Of a stretch of 47,643 nt of DNA, positions 11,301 to 20,956 are shown piece after piece. Source of the DNA: Rhizopus sp. PT2906. Its lineage: Eukaryota; Mucoromycota; Mucoromycetes; Mucorales; Rhizopodaceae. Below the pieces are notes generated by a model that was given only the letters and a program-made list of their open reading frames with translations, was not told where the DNA came from and did no database searches. The DNA is taken from positions 1 through 47,643 of the forward strand of contig JAMYHX010000335.1 in the NCBI GenBank assembly GCA_025529335.1. The letters are read 5' to 3'. Both the position numbers and the translations under genes were made by a program. Numbering within the stretch: the stretch's first letter is position 1; every line of letters begins with the position of its first letter.

Positions 11301-12132
11301 ACACAGTGCCGTCACCAAAGGCAGCCAACGCTTCAGATTTAGCACGGTTGAAGGCATCTTCCAGACTAGCTTCATCACGCACCACACGCATACCACGTCC
11401 ACCACCACCCATGGCAGCCTTGATGATGATCGGGAACCCGTGCTCCTTGATGAAGGCTTGTGCTTGGCTGTATTCACTTACTGGACCAGGTGTACCAGGT
11501 ACAACGGGAACCCCACAGTTCATGGCTATATAAATTAGATCCCAGCCTATGTTTCTTATCTCCCCCACTTACCAATTGTTCTGGCTTTTGTTTTATCGCC
11601 TAAACTTTCAATGACATCAGGTGAAGGACCAATGAAAGTAATTCCCGCCGCTTCAACTTTTCTGGCAAACTCAGCATTTTCAGACAGAAAACCATAACCA
11701 GGATGAATCATGCTGACTCCACGTTCTTTGGCAATCTTTACAATCTCGTCTTGCGCCAGATAGGCAGCTACTGGTGTGTATTGACCCACACGGCCAAGTT
11801 GATATGACTCATCAGCCTAAACGGAGCGTATTAGTTTATTTTTCTTTTTTATATGTTTTTTCTTTACCTTGTATCTGTGCATTGATAATCTATCTTCATG
11901 AGAAAAGATAGCCACTGTCTTCATTGAGAGTTCATGAGCAGTACGAAAGACACGGATGGCAATTTCCTAAGGGGGGGGGACATTTTAGTAAGATAACATC
12001 AATGTATGCGCGCGCGCGCGTGTTGTCACTTACACCACGATTAGCCACCAACAGCTTTCGCAGGTTGCCCATCACTTCGCTATTTCTGCGAATGGTATCG
12101 ACTGAGTGTTCACGAGCAGGAGCACTTGGCAT
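8382..12132 (-). CDS. PYC: Pyruvate carboxylase, 1178 aa, 5 exons
   Basis: Biotin enzyme making oxaloacetate from pyruvate, bicarbonate and ATP; cytosolic in yeasts. Exons on the minus strand are 12132-12034, 11966-11868, 11816-11573, 11525-10215 and 10165-8382, with introns of 67, 51, 47 and 49 nt; phases agree and the total is 1179 codons, the usual fungal length. The biotin carboxylase domain shows RKLLVANRGEIAIRVFRTAH, the glycine-rich ATP loop AAMGGGGRGMR and FIEINPRIQVEHT. The carboxyltransferase domain shows DTTWRDAHQSLLATRVRTID and the metal-binding HVHTHDTAG. The C-terminal biotinyl domain has SAMKMET with the biotin lysine at residue 1141, 37 residues from the end. No mitochondrial presequence is seen, so a cytosolic location is likely. 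Intron 1 carries a G9 run and an alternating CG run. A pyrimidine-rich tract precedes the start. Several long antisense ORFs overlap it but are shadows. Confidence 0.98.
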
Positions 12133-12364
12133 TTGTTTAATAATAATAAATAATAAAAAAAAGAACGAAAGAAGAAAGAAAGAAAGAGAGAGAGAAAAAG
12201 TCAACCTTTTTATTATTTATATTTTTGCCTGAGAAAAAAAAAAAAAAAAAAAAGTTGGTGTTTCCCGGAATAATTCATGCCTAGTTTCATGTGTCATCAT
12301 ATGTGTACTACAACCACTGAATTGAAATACCGAATTGATAGTAATCAGTAAATCTATTTGACCC
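12133..12364. promoter_or_regulatory. Promoter region of pyruvate carboxylase
   Basis: 232 bases between the PYC start and the stop codon of the KAR9-like gene. On the minus strand it carries a CT/TC-repeat tract (complement of about 12166-12200) near the ATG and a long T run (complement of 12234-12252). It must also hold the 3' end of the KAR9-like transcript. No specific factor site was recognised. Confidence 0.4.
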
Positions 12365-14260
12365 TTAGTTACCCATCAAGTTCATGTGTTCCAATAAAAA
12401 GATTTCTAAATCTTGCCAACCACCGCCAACTCTAATCAACACTTTATTCTTCTTATTTCTATATGCCATCAATTTACAAGTGTAGATTTTTTTGCCTCCA
12501 CCAAGAGAAGGTAAGAGTTCATTGCCAAAGTAATATTTTCCTTGTCCTTGTGGTGATTTTTGACAGTGTATAGTGACTGGACTAGAATTGATAATGGTAG
12601 ATATCTGTACATCTAATTCATCTTTGGGGTCTGGTTTATAATATGATTTGCTTCTATTGGATTCAGTTAATATCTTTTTATTCGATCTTGAATCTTCTAC
12701 TACTACTTTTCTTGTCATCACTGATTTTGGTCTTGGTATCTCGTGTGGGGTTTTAGGTCTAGGTATCAGACTAGGTGTCACCGCTCGTCGCATCGTCATC
12801 ATACTCTGTGGTCTAGGCGGTGATATATTATCTTCACGATAACGACTACTTAGTGTAGCACTTTGATTGGGTGTTGCACTTCTTTTAACTGATGTTGTTT
12901 CATAATTATATTTATTTGGTGTCGCACTTCTTTCGATAGGCGTCGCACTTCTCTCGACCTTGGTCGTTCTATCAACAAGCCATTTATCTCTTCTTTCAAA
13001 CTTGCTCGGTGTACCAACTCTTTCCAACTTGCTTGGCGTACCACCTCTTTCAAACTTGCTAGGCGTGCCACTTCGTTCCATCAGTTTCGGTGTTCCACTT
13101 CGCTCGGGTGTGAACAGAGGACTCCTGGATCGAATATAAAAATCAGGTTCAGGACTCTTGAACGAACTGGACTCTGCACTCAGTCTTGAGCACGACCTTG
13201 CCGGACTCATCGGACGATCCCAAAAGAGGTCTCGTTTGCGTAGCTGATCCATCGTCATCTTGAGCTGATCCCAGCGGTGGACCATGGCCTCATGTCGCTT
13301 AATCGTGACCGAATCCTTGGAGACTCTGGCTGCGATACCATTTCCGAGCATGGTCAGCATCTTATCGATCGAAGGTGTGTAGTATTTGAACTTGGCTTCA
13401 AAGTTTTTCTCGAGTGAACGCAGTTTGTCCGTACTCGAAGACGAGTTACTGTCATTAGACGATGTTGAGCAGGTCGATTGAGGGGTTCGAGTGATGAAAT
13501 GGTAGCATTGGGCCACCGTCTTTTCTAGGCCATTCATCATATCTTCCACCTGATCAGCCACCTGCTTGAACACGGCCAACCAACGGTCTTCCTTGAGCTC
13601 CATCTTGAGGTCATCGATTTCCAGGCGCAAGTTTTCCCATTTCTCTTGAATCATGGCGTTCTTTCTGATCAAGTTCTCGTCCGTATAGGTCTGGTGATAC
13701 ACTTGTTCGACTTGACTAAAGAGAGGACCGACTTGATTATCAATTTCGATCAACAGAGTCTCAAGGGTATAACCCTTTTGTCTCTGTTCTTGAAACTGAA
13801 AGATGAGAAGCGAGAGTTGATCGATGCTCAAGAGGATCGATTCCATCCGTTGTTGCAATTCAAATTTCGAACTGAGGTCAAGTTGGAGCTCCTTGATGGA
13901 TTTTATAAAGTGTTGAAGGCCAGAGTGTTCTGATTGTATCTTGACACACTCAAGACGATAACCTGGAATGATCTCATTTAATTCGATCAATAGTTCAATC
14001 ACATTGGAAATTTCTTCCAGTTTGGCTTCTACAGGTTCAATACTCTTTACAGAATCATTTTCTAATTTTACATTCTCTTCTACTTCAAATGCCAACACAT
14101 GTCCAATTTGAATCACTTCTAGAATCTTCTCGAGAGCCTTTTCATATCTACTCTTTTGTTCTTCTTGGTCGCTTATTTCAAATATTCTTTTTATTTCTTC
14201 TTCACTAGGTACACTGACTTGATTTAACTTTAAATAAAACTGGTCTTCTTCAGGTGTCAT
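12365..14260 (-). CDS. KAR9-like spindle/microtubule protein with C-terminal GAR domain, 631 aa
   Basis: Single-exon gene. Residues 1 to about 320 are strongly helical, with heptad-like Leu/Ile spacing, resembling the Kar9 helical (spectrin-like) domain that serves as a cargo adaptor for microtubule plus ends. Residues about 345-545 are basic, Ser/Pro-rich and disordered, with about nine degenerate repeats around the core ERSGTP/ERSATP. An SxIP motif, SLIP at residues 497-500 followed by basic RPK, is the kind of sequence that binds EB1/Bim1. Residues about 570-627 match a GAR (Gas2-related) microtubule-binding domain, with KYYFGNELLP, YTCKLMAYRNKKNKVLIRVG and GGWQDLEIFLLEHM. Kar9 family proteins link Bim1 on microtubules to type V myosin to orient the spindle and nucleus. 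A TATA-like element lies 43 nt upstream. The Kar9 assignment is inferred from architecture; the GAR domain is the firmest part. Confidence 0.8.
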   Translation of the reverse strand: MTPEEDQFYLKLNQVSVPSEEEIKRIFEISDQEEQKSRYEKALEKILEVIQIGHVLAFEVEENVKLENDSVKSIEPVEAKLEEISNVIELLIELNEIIPGYRLECVKIQSEHSGLQHFIKSIKELQLDLSSKFELQQRMESILLSIDQLSLLIFQFQEQRQKGYTLETLLIEIDNQVGPLFSQVEQVYHQTYTDENLIRKNAMIQEKWENLRLEIDDLKMELKEDRWLAVFKQVADQVEDMMNGLEKTVAQCYHFITRTPQSTCSTSSNDSNSSSSTDKLRSLEKNFEAKFKYYTPSIDKMLTMLGNGIAARVSKDSVTIKRHEAMVHRWDQLKMTMDQLRKRDLFWDRPMSPARSCSRLSAESSSFKSPEPDFYIRSRSPLFTPERSGTPKLMERSGTPSKFERGGTPSKLERVGTPSKFERRDKWLVDRTTKVERSATPIERSATPNKYNYETTSVKRSATPNQSATLSSRYREDNISPPRPQSMMTMRRAVTPSLIPRPKTPHEIPRPKSVMTRKVVVEDSRSNKKILTESNRSKSYYKPDPKDELDVQISTIINSSPVTIHCQKSPQGQGKYYFGNELLPSLGGGKKIYTCKLMAYRNKKNKVLIRVGGGWQDLEIFLLEHMNLMGN

Positions 14261-14301
14261 CTAATCATACCCTTAATATTTGTTTATTTGTTTTTGTCTC
14301 T

Positions 14302-14309
14302 TTTATACC
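14302..14309 (-). promoter_or_regulatory. TATA-like element of the KAR9-like gene
   Basis: The minus strand reads GGTATAAAAGAG here, about 43 nt upstream of the ATG at 14260; a second TATATAAA-like site lies about 40 nt further up (near 14346). Confidence 0.45.
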
Positions 14310-17269
14310 TTTAGGGTATTTGTACTTTGGGTATCAAAATGGGGTTTATATATGTTTCTTTTTTTTAAAAAAAAAAAGCGTAAAGAAGAAGAAAAGAGAA
14401 AGAAAAAAAGGGGGGGAATTATTAAGACAGTGAAAGAGAGACAAAGACAGAGAGAGAGAAAGAGGAAAAAAAAAAAAAATCGGAAGTTAAATTTAGATGT
14501 GTAATGTGATTGGTTAAAATGATATCATATAAAAAATATACACACTTGAAACACTTTATGCTCCTGTGTAAGCGACTTTTTTTTATTTATGCACATATTT
14601 TTCCCTCTTTCTCTCTTTGCAGCTTTGCAAGTTGTTTTACTTTAAAGTCAGATGATGACGTTTTCTCTCATCGTTTGATGTCGTTCTTCTAAAGTGTGTG
14701 TTTAGGCTGTCAACTTGATTGTAGTAAGAGAGAAAAAGGTATAAAGAATATGTAATAAAAATGTAAGGGGGAAGTTTCATTATTACCCCAAAAAAAAGGG
14801 GTAAGAGTAAATACGGCCAGTTTAACTCTAAATTCAATTCTCTCTGTTTCTCTCTCTCTCTCTCCCTTAAAGATAATTTTGACGCATGAAAAAAAATGGT
14901 TCATGTGGCGGAACTTCATCGAAGCAGCGGGTATTAAAAGCGTACATCTTCATGCTTCAAATGGAAGCATATTAAAAAGAGACCATCAAGGGGAAGAATT
15001 ATATAAAGGAGGATGAGCCACATCCATAAAAATGAAAAATGAGCGAGTTGGTCAAGTTGTTTGAGTGGAAAGGGGAAGCACTTTTAAATTTACACACATT
15101 CGAATTATCTTTTGACACGCTCAAACTTTAATTTCAAAGTCGAGTAACGACGGTTAAGCATACTAAAAGTACAGTTCAGCAGGTGAATGTCAAGCATTCT
15201 TGAATAGTCAGTGGTGCCTGGTTTCCAGTTTGATGGTTTAAAATTGTTATGCTACTTAATTGTCCTACGGCTTACAAACCTGCACTCGTGAATGTCATTT
15301 TTTGGTCGCCCAAAGTCTTTCTTCCACACAGTAAATTGCGTCTCTTCATTTACCACTTTCACTTCATCATATGATAGCAAAGAAAGATAATTGAGTGTTG
15401 GACCTTATTAGATTCTTGATGAAAAATAATGTAATTTTAATATGACCTTTTTTTAAAAAATGAACAAGCTAACATCAATACGTAGAATGTCATTTGTTCA
15501 TGTGGACGAAGCTTGTTCTTAATTTTAAATAGCAACAGTTGGTAATAAATGTATATTCACCTTTATCTTCAGTCTTTATGTTGTCGAGTTCTCTCGCCAA
15601 AGAGTCTAAGGTCAGATCGGTCTAAACTTTAGACTATAGGACTCCTTCTTAAACGTCTGTCAAACCAACGTTATCTTTTTCAAAGTCGATGTGATATACC
15701 AATTACAAAAACTTATAGACGCCGTATGCGAACTTTAGAAAATTTGACTGGCGTATATAGGTATTGAATGCTTTTTTTTTTTCCTACTATCAAGTTGACA
15801 TTGCAGTGGGAGTAGAAAAAAAAAAAAAAAGAAAGAAATCTAAGGTGCACACAGTTTGGTGGTGGCTCTTTTCTTTCCTTATAAAATGTATTTATTGTGT
15901 CATGTTGGTTATGTGAAGCTTTGGTTCATTTGAAGATTGTTGTAGAATTTCTAAATGCCAACCATAGATTAAGACGAGAAGAAAAAAGGAAAATCTAGAC
16001 GTGACACTAAACAAGTAAATTCCAACAAAGGAAACTGGCCTTGGCAAATTGTAATTGACTTTCTTTGTTGATCGCGACTCACTATTAAAAGCAATTGTAT
16101 CATATTAGACTTCTTGGTTACGTGTCTATGAAAACCTGCTTTTAGGTTGACATATACTGAAGTAGGAAGTGAGTTTTTCATATACGCTTAACTCACACCT
16201 ATTCTTAATTGAGACAAACTAATATAATCTCGCCACTTTTTTTTAATTGAAAAGCGTGTGTTATTCTATTTTAATGACTGTAGCAATGAACACCGTACAC
16301 ACGATGAGCTGACAATTCTGTGTACAAGCTGTATTATAAAACTTATTACTTTCTGGAAAAAGTGTACCTTGATCACACATTTGTACAACTGGGGTCCAAA
16401 TGGAATGAAGCGCGCGTTGTTTTGTACGAACTTTTTGCTTTCATGTGTAATCAACTTGATATCCTGAGCAGTACTCTATGGGCTCCCTTTATTTATAGTT
16501 GATAAGCTCTCGACCAACTTGAATGCAATGCTGCCACAGGCTTGTTTATATTATTTTATCTATGGTTAAGATGAATACTTAAGGGTAATGTACAATTATA
16601 GAGGACCATCGGAACATGAAAGCATAGAAGAGAGCAACGAGGTTAGCCTCCTAATCCATCCGTCATCGGGTTAAAGAGGGGGAGAAAAGCGGATGAAGGT
16701 CCGCCAAACTAAAAGTCTTTTTGAAAATATACATATCGTAATCATGAGGTATACCTAGTTTAGTACATGCTTTCTTTATTCTCTTGGATAGAAAATCCCC
16801 CCTTTTTTTTAGTTTATTCAAAAGTATTTTAATTGTCAAAAAGTCAATCGGATGAAAGGGAATACATCAAATATTGAAATTCAATTTTCTATTTTTGGAA
16901 AATTCGCAAGTACAGTGTTCCAAGGCGGTGGATTTCATTCTCACACTAAAGTACATTGACATATTCTTTATCTCATTTTATTTCAATAGTCATCCTTTAT
17001 GTAAATTCAGGAAAGGCGAACCATCAACTCTGCCGTCCTTTCGTTTCCTATCTTTCGTTAATTGTGCCGAGTTCTGAATCTACTCGCTTACAAGTGCTTT
17101 ATTTAAAATCATTAATATAGGTGAATTAACAAATACGCCTTCTTTAACCTTCTCTATTGTTATTCCTGTAATTGATTTTACTTTAAAGGAGGGGAAACGA
17201 CTCTTATTTGCCCCTTTCAGTTTCTTGTATTCTCGCTCAATTTGATTTTTCCATATTGCCATCAATAAA
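14310..17269. other. Three-kilobase gene-poor stretch
   Basis: No convincing gene. It holds a purine-rich AAAG/GAGA tract (14365-14482), a CT repeat (about 14840-14865) before a short ATG frame at 14887 of about 29 codons that I do not support as a gene, a T11/A15 imperfect inverted repeat (15771-15788 with 15811-15831), and many AT-rich segments. Short ORFs (for example 16258-16467 on + and 16266-16454 on -) overlap each other antisense and show no family motifs. It may contain promoters or decayed repeats that cannot be identified by eye. Confidence 0.5.
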
Positions 17270-17818
17270 AAATTAAAGGGCCGTATCCCTCAGCCCAAAA
17301 ACAAGACCAAACCATCACGCTTCCTCCACTAAACTTAACAGTCCTCAAAAAGTGACAGCTCTCGTAACGTTCATCTTGCTTCCTCAAGATGTTTGGCTTA
17401 CTATCATTGCCAAGCACTCGGAATCTTGATTCGTCGGACCAGAACACCTGTCTCCATTGATCATCGGTTCAATGAACATGACTTTTGAGCCCAGTCAAGG
17501 CGTTTTTTTTTCTGCTCCTCAGCCAGCTTGGGTTTTGCTTGCTGGATAATGGTACTTAAGTCCAGCTGCTTTATCCACTTCTTCACAGTCGAGCGAAAAG
17601 CATCTTTGTCCATTAAACAGAGCTCGCCTCTAAGAGTATCAATCGTTTGGGAGCGGATCTCTTCTGATTATCCGTTCCCAATGTCGTTAGGTGTATTCGT
17701 CAAAGGTAGAGAGCCTGCCTGTGGAAGCCACTCTATCGGTTGCAGCTTGTACAATTGTGCGCTTCATGTCAATCATTTTGATGCTAATCTCGCGGGTTTT
17801 GACCATTTATGAAGGGAA
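17270..17818 (-). mobile_element. Degenerate Tc1/mariner transposase fragment
   Basis: On the minus strand, frames starting at MVKTREIS (about 17818) run into a helix-turn-helix-like region, then STVKKWIKQLGLKYHYPA-like sequence (about 17590-17540) and, in another frame, VFWSDESRFRVLGNDSKP and SGGSVMVWSCFWAEGYGPL (17447-17280). The DE..F and GGSVMVWGC-type blocks are hallmarks of the DDE domain of Tc1 transposases. At least four stops or frameshifts interrupt it, and the C-terminal DxE part (the SPDLNPIE-type block) is missing after 17270, so the element is truncated and dead. No terminal inverted repeats were located. Confidence 0.75.
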
Positions 17819-18275
17819 AAATAGTTTGGAGCAAAGTGCTTTGTTTTTGAGTGGACAAAACATTAGTCTCTATATCAAATATGACGACTTAGAAAACTCT
17901 ATATCATAAACATTAAGTTGTACACTTTACAACACACGTTAAAAATAGATCCTTTATTGCTATGAATAGCATTAAGCCATGTATCAGCGCAGAAAAGAAG
18001 GCAACATATCCACCACGAATACCCTTCATAGTCAAACCAGTCTTGTTATCCTTCATTAGAAGGAGCAATAAACTCTCTAATTGTAGCATTATATGTCAGA
18101 TTGATTCATGCTATCACCCTTAATTTACAAACACTTACTGATGATCCGATTGCTTTACAGCTCATTTTCTTGACAATGACAGAGGAGTAAAGGAACGGAG
18201 AGACTTGAATCAGAGAAACAGACAAACGTTACAGGATGAAAAAATACCAAAATCCGTGTACTTTACAGGCGAAAA
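17819..18275. other. Spacer between Tc1 remnant and duplicated ORF; no gene seen
   Basis: AT-rich with no frame above 60 codons that carries recognisable features. Confidence 0.45.
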
Positions 18276-18623
18276 TTACTCGTCTATGGCAACATGACCA
18301 TTTCGGGTCTTGGGTTTCTTCATTGGCCAAGAGGAAGAGTGGACCATGCTTTTATCATCTACGTCTTCTTTACGTCTTCGCTTCTGAGGGCAATGGACTA
18401 CCCCGCCAGAAGAAGGAACAGGAAGACATAAAGAGCGTATTTCTGTGGCACTGGGCACACAAGAAGATGAAGCCGATTTGTGACCACCAGCTTGACTTTT
18501 GGTGGTCACAGAAGGGACCAAAGGAGTGGAAGGGGAAAACAAAGGCTTGAACACGCCAGCCGAGAAGGTCACAGAGAGGTCTTCCCGGCACGAGGAGGAA
18601 GAAATGGCCAGGAGGTCATTCAT
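18276..18623 (-). pseudogene. Truncated copy of the basic Ser-rich ORF at 20957-21730
   Basis: A 115-residue minus-strand frame corresponding to the C-terminal part of the 257-aa ORF located 2.7 kb away. The shared part contains SLCLPVPSSGGVVHCPQKRR and the nuclear-localisation-like KRRRKEDVDDK. The last 25 residues have diverged (SSSWPMKKPKTRNGH here versus SSSRPTKRRKTQSGH), and the N-terminal half of the longer protein is absent, so this is a partial duplicate. Whether it is expressed is unknown; the open frame is kept only because the duplication is nearly identical. Confidence 0.5.
18334..18584. repeat. 251-bp exact direct repeat, copy 1
   Basis: Read base by base, these 251 bases are identical and gap-free to 21015-21265 (constant offset 2681). 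Flanks are recognisably homologous but diverged on the left and become unrelated on the right. It contains an internal 11-bp inverted repeat (TGTGACCACCA / TGGTGGTCACA). Confidence 0.95.
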
Positions 18624-19012
18624 AGGACATTTGCCGATGTAACATTGTCAATGAACAAATATTTTTACTTCGCAAACATAAGAATACCACAAAATGGAAC
18701 GTCTTTTTATGAAAAGAGAAAAAGAAGGAGATTGATTACAAAAAAGAAATTGATCCTTAATACAAGAATAAATGTTGTCAACCAATTACATCCTGTGAAT
18801 TATCATCAACTACTACAGACTACAAATGTTATGAATCGATTTTGTGGGCTTAATGCAAGGTATTATATTAATATTTGGGGTGACTTCGACTTGTGTGCGA
18901 AATAAATGTTGGTTCTATTTCGTCAAATGGTGTATAATCTTCTTTGATATAAACGTAGCAGTAGCCTTTAACAATTATTTTAAGACTTTTAAGATACATT
19001 GACTAGCAAATA
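18624..19012. other. Spacer; nothing recognised
   Basis: AT-rich sequence; the + strand frame crossing it (18480-18905) is antisense to the duplicated ORF at its start and has no family features. Confidence 0.4.
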
Positions 19013-19900
19013 CTATTTAGAAAAAAATACAATTTTTATATCCATCACTAACCATGATGAGGTTTTGAAGACGATAATACAAAAAAAAAATAAAAGACGT
19101 GATTCAAAATGTTCCACCATGTTATTATGATAACTAGTAGCCAGCTCTGTACATGCCTCCGCCAAGCATTGCGAAGTTCCTCCTGCGATTTGTTGATGGT
19201 ATACGATAGAACTATATTGAGATTGGAATACGTTCCAGGCTGCCATCATATTTGGTGGCATATCTATGCTGGTTGTAACTCTCTTTGCATTAACCAATTG
19301 ACAGACAGAATACCAAAATTGTTGTCGAAAAATACAATATGGAATATCATTATCAAGCTCTTGTTGAGAGCGAAGCGTAATGTAATAATTTACAAATATT
19401 TGTGCACGGAATACTATATTTCTTACATCTCTGCAAGCAGAGATGATGATGGGCTTCAGGGTGTTTACACATTGATCTGCTACACATTTATCCATAGGAA
19501 GCTTTCTTGTAAATGGCCGGTATTTCTGGCCAAGGTTTTTGTTAAATACTTCTTGTTTGCTAGAGATATGGTACTTGCAACTGGGAGATCTTGCTGATTT
19601 GTGTCCCTTTTCATGACACATTTTGCATGTATCCTCGTTATCAGTAGTAGCGGTTTTTCTTTTTTTTGCAGCTTTTTTTATCTTGTTTGATATCGTCGCT
19701 TTGTTTTCTTTTTTTTTTACCTGATGTTCCAACTTTGTGGTCAAAAAACGTTAGTAAGTAAGACTTAAAAGACCATGTAATATGAGAATTTACCACCATT
19801 AGCACTAGCTTGCTTGTAAAGTTTACATTTGAAATAATTCTTGGAAAAATGACAAACTTCTTCACAGTCTTTGCAAACACTTGTAGATGCAGAGCTTTCA
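19013..19900 (-). CDS. Zinc-knuckle ORF, probably mobile-element or repeat-family protein
   Basis: Main minus-strand frame 19744-19013 (243 aa). It begins with a Lys-rich segment and a CCHC-like knuckle, CKMCHEKGHKSARSPSCKYH. It continues through RPFTRKLPMDKC and a helical region with RNIVFRAQIFVNYYITLRSQ, and ends near FQSQYSSIVYHQQIAGG plus a hydrophobic tail. Just upstream (about 19900-19795) another frame holds a second, similar knuckle, CKDCEEVCHFSKNYFKCKLY. A likely intron separates the two (GTAAAT donor near 19794, branch TTACTAAC), but the reading frames on either side do not join with any GT-AG pair I tried, so there may be a frameshift in the A-rich tract at 19705-19715. I recognise the type (lineage-expanded zinc-knuckle proteins near transposons) but not a named family. 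Confidence 0.45.
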
Positions 19901-19979
19901 CCTTATTTAAAAAATGCATTAAATAAAAATGTATCACAGTACTCTTTGATTGTGTTTGCAGCTGTAGTCCTTTTTTCAT

Positions 19980-20656
19980 TGACAGAACGAATTTTGTTTA
20001 GCATTATTGCTTTGTACATTGTATTTCTTTTTTTATATTATGGGAAAAAGAAAGAGGAAAAAACTAGTTCTGTTATGCTGACTGATCTATAATTAGGGTT
20101 CAACTGACATATAGTATTTGCTTGAATAAGTATTCTAGTTATCATTAGGTCCTATATAAAATAGTTTGGAAATTCGAAAAAAAAAAAACTTGATGATAAC
20201 TACCATGGCTTGCAGAATCCATAATGAGATGATTGTACATTATTTTTATACACGATGAGGTATATATTTATTGATATGTGGTTTCTTAACAATAAAAATT
20301 AGATCGTTGGTTTGATCTTGACTTCAGGTGATGAATCCATCTATGTAAAGTAGACTTTTGGATGAAATGAGTCTCCTTTAAATCCTTTATTAAAAATGAG
20401 AAAAGATTCATTCGTTTATATTAAAGAGGCTGTGTTAAATTGCCATTAAAATAAAACGTTTCTCTAACTCAAGTGATGGTTTTCCCAACTTTAAAATAAG
20501 TTGTCAGAACATAAACTGCTTTACATTATCCGAAAATTAACTTTGATTTGCCCAAAAAAGATCTAACATCGTCTGCGTTTAAAGTGTAAAACCGTTACTT
20601 TATTAAATCAATCACAGCATTTACCTTTACTTTTTTATGCAGTGTTACCTTTCCTT
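19980..20656. other. AT-rich spacer; no gene seen
   Basis: No frame with recognisable features; the + ORF at 19871-20092 is mainly antisense to the zinc-knuckle exon. Confidence 0.45.
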
Positions 20657-20950
20657 TTATTTATCGCCATGTACGAAGACAGATAGAGGTCCAGGCAGGC
20701 AAAAAGCGAGACAGACAGAGAGACAGACAGACAACCAGGCAAAGAGGTAAACAGACAGCCAAACAAACAGGCAAGCAGAGAGACAGACAGAAAGACACAC
20801 AGACAGCCAAACAAACAGGCAAACAGAGAGAGACAGACAGACAGCCAAACAAATAGGCAAACAGACAGCCAAACAAACAGGTAAACAGACAGTCAGGAAG
20901 TAAGAGAGAGGGAGAAGCAAGCAAGAAGAGACAGAGAGAGCCATCCGCAA
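20657..20950. repeat. CAGA/CCAAACAAACAGG-rich degenerate tandem repeat
   Basis: About 250 bases made of irregularly alternating units such as GACAGACAGCCAAACAAACAG and short CAGA runs. Because units are multiples of four with few stops, long Cys/Leu/Val frames (CLSVCLFVWLSVCLS type) appear in two minus frames; these are by-products of the repeat. It abuts the 3' end of the ORF at 20957. Confidence 0.85.
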
Positions 20951-20956
20951 AAAACA

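Noticed and set aside
10246..11538. Several + strand ORFs of 90-170 codons across the pyruvate carboxylase region
   Set aside because: Antisense shadows of the strongly biased PYC coding sequence; no start context, no motifs.
15771..15831. Imperfect inverted repeat of T11 and A15 with CCTACT/AGTAG flanks
   Set aside because: Simple A/T homopolymers pair by chance in AT-rich DNA; no other support for a functional hairpin.
18236..18905. Two + strand ORFs opposite the duplicated Ser-rich ORF
   Set aside because: They follow the antisense strand of the 251-bp repeat and have no independent features.
20657..20950. Possible CRISPR-like array
   Set aside because: Units are irregular without spacers of fixed length, and the genome is fungal; it is a simple satellite.
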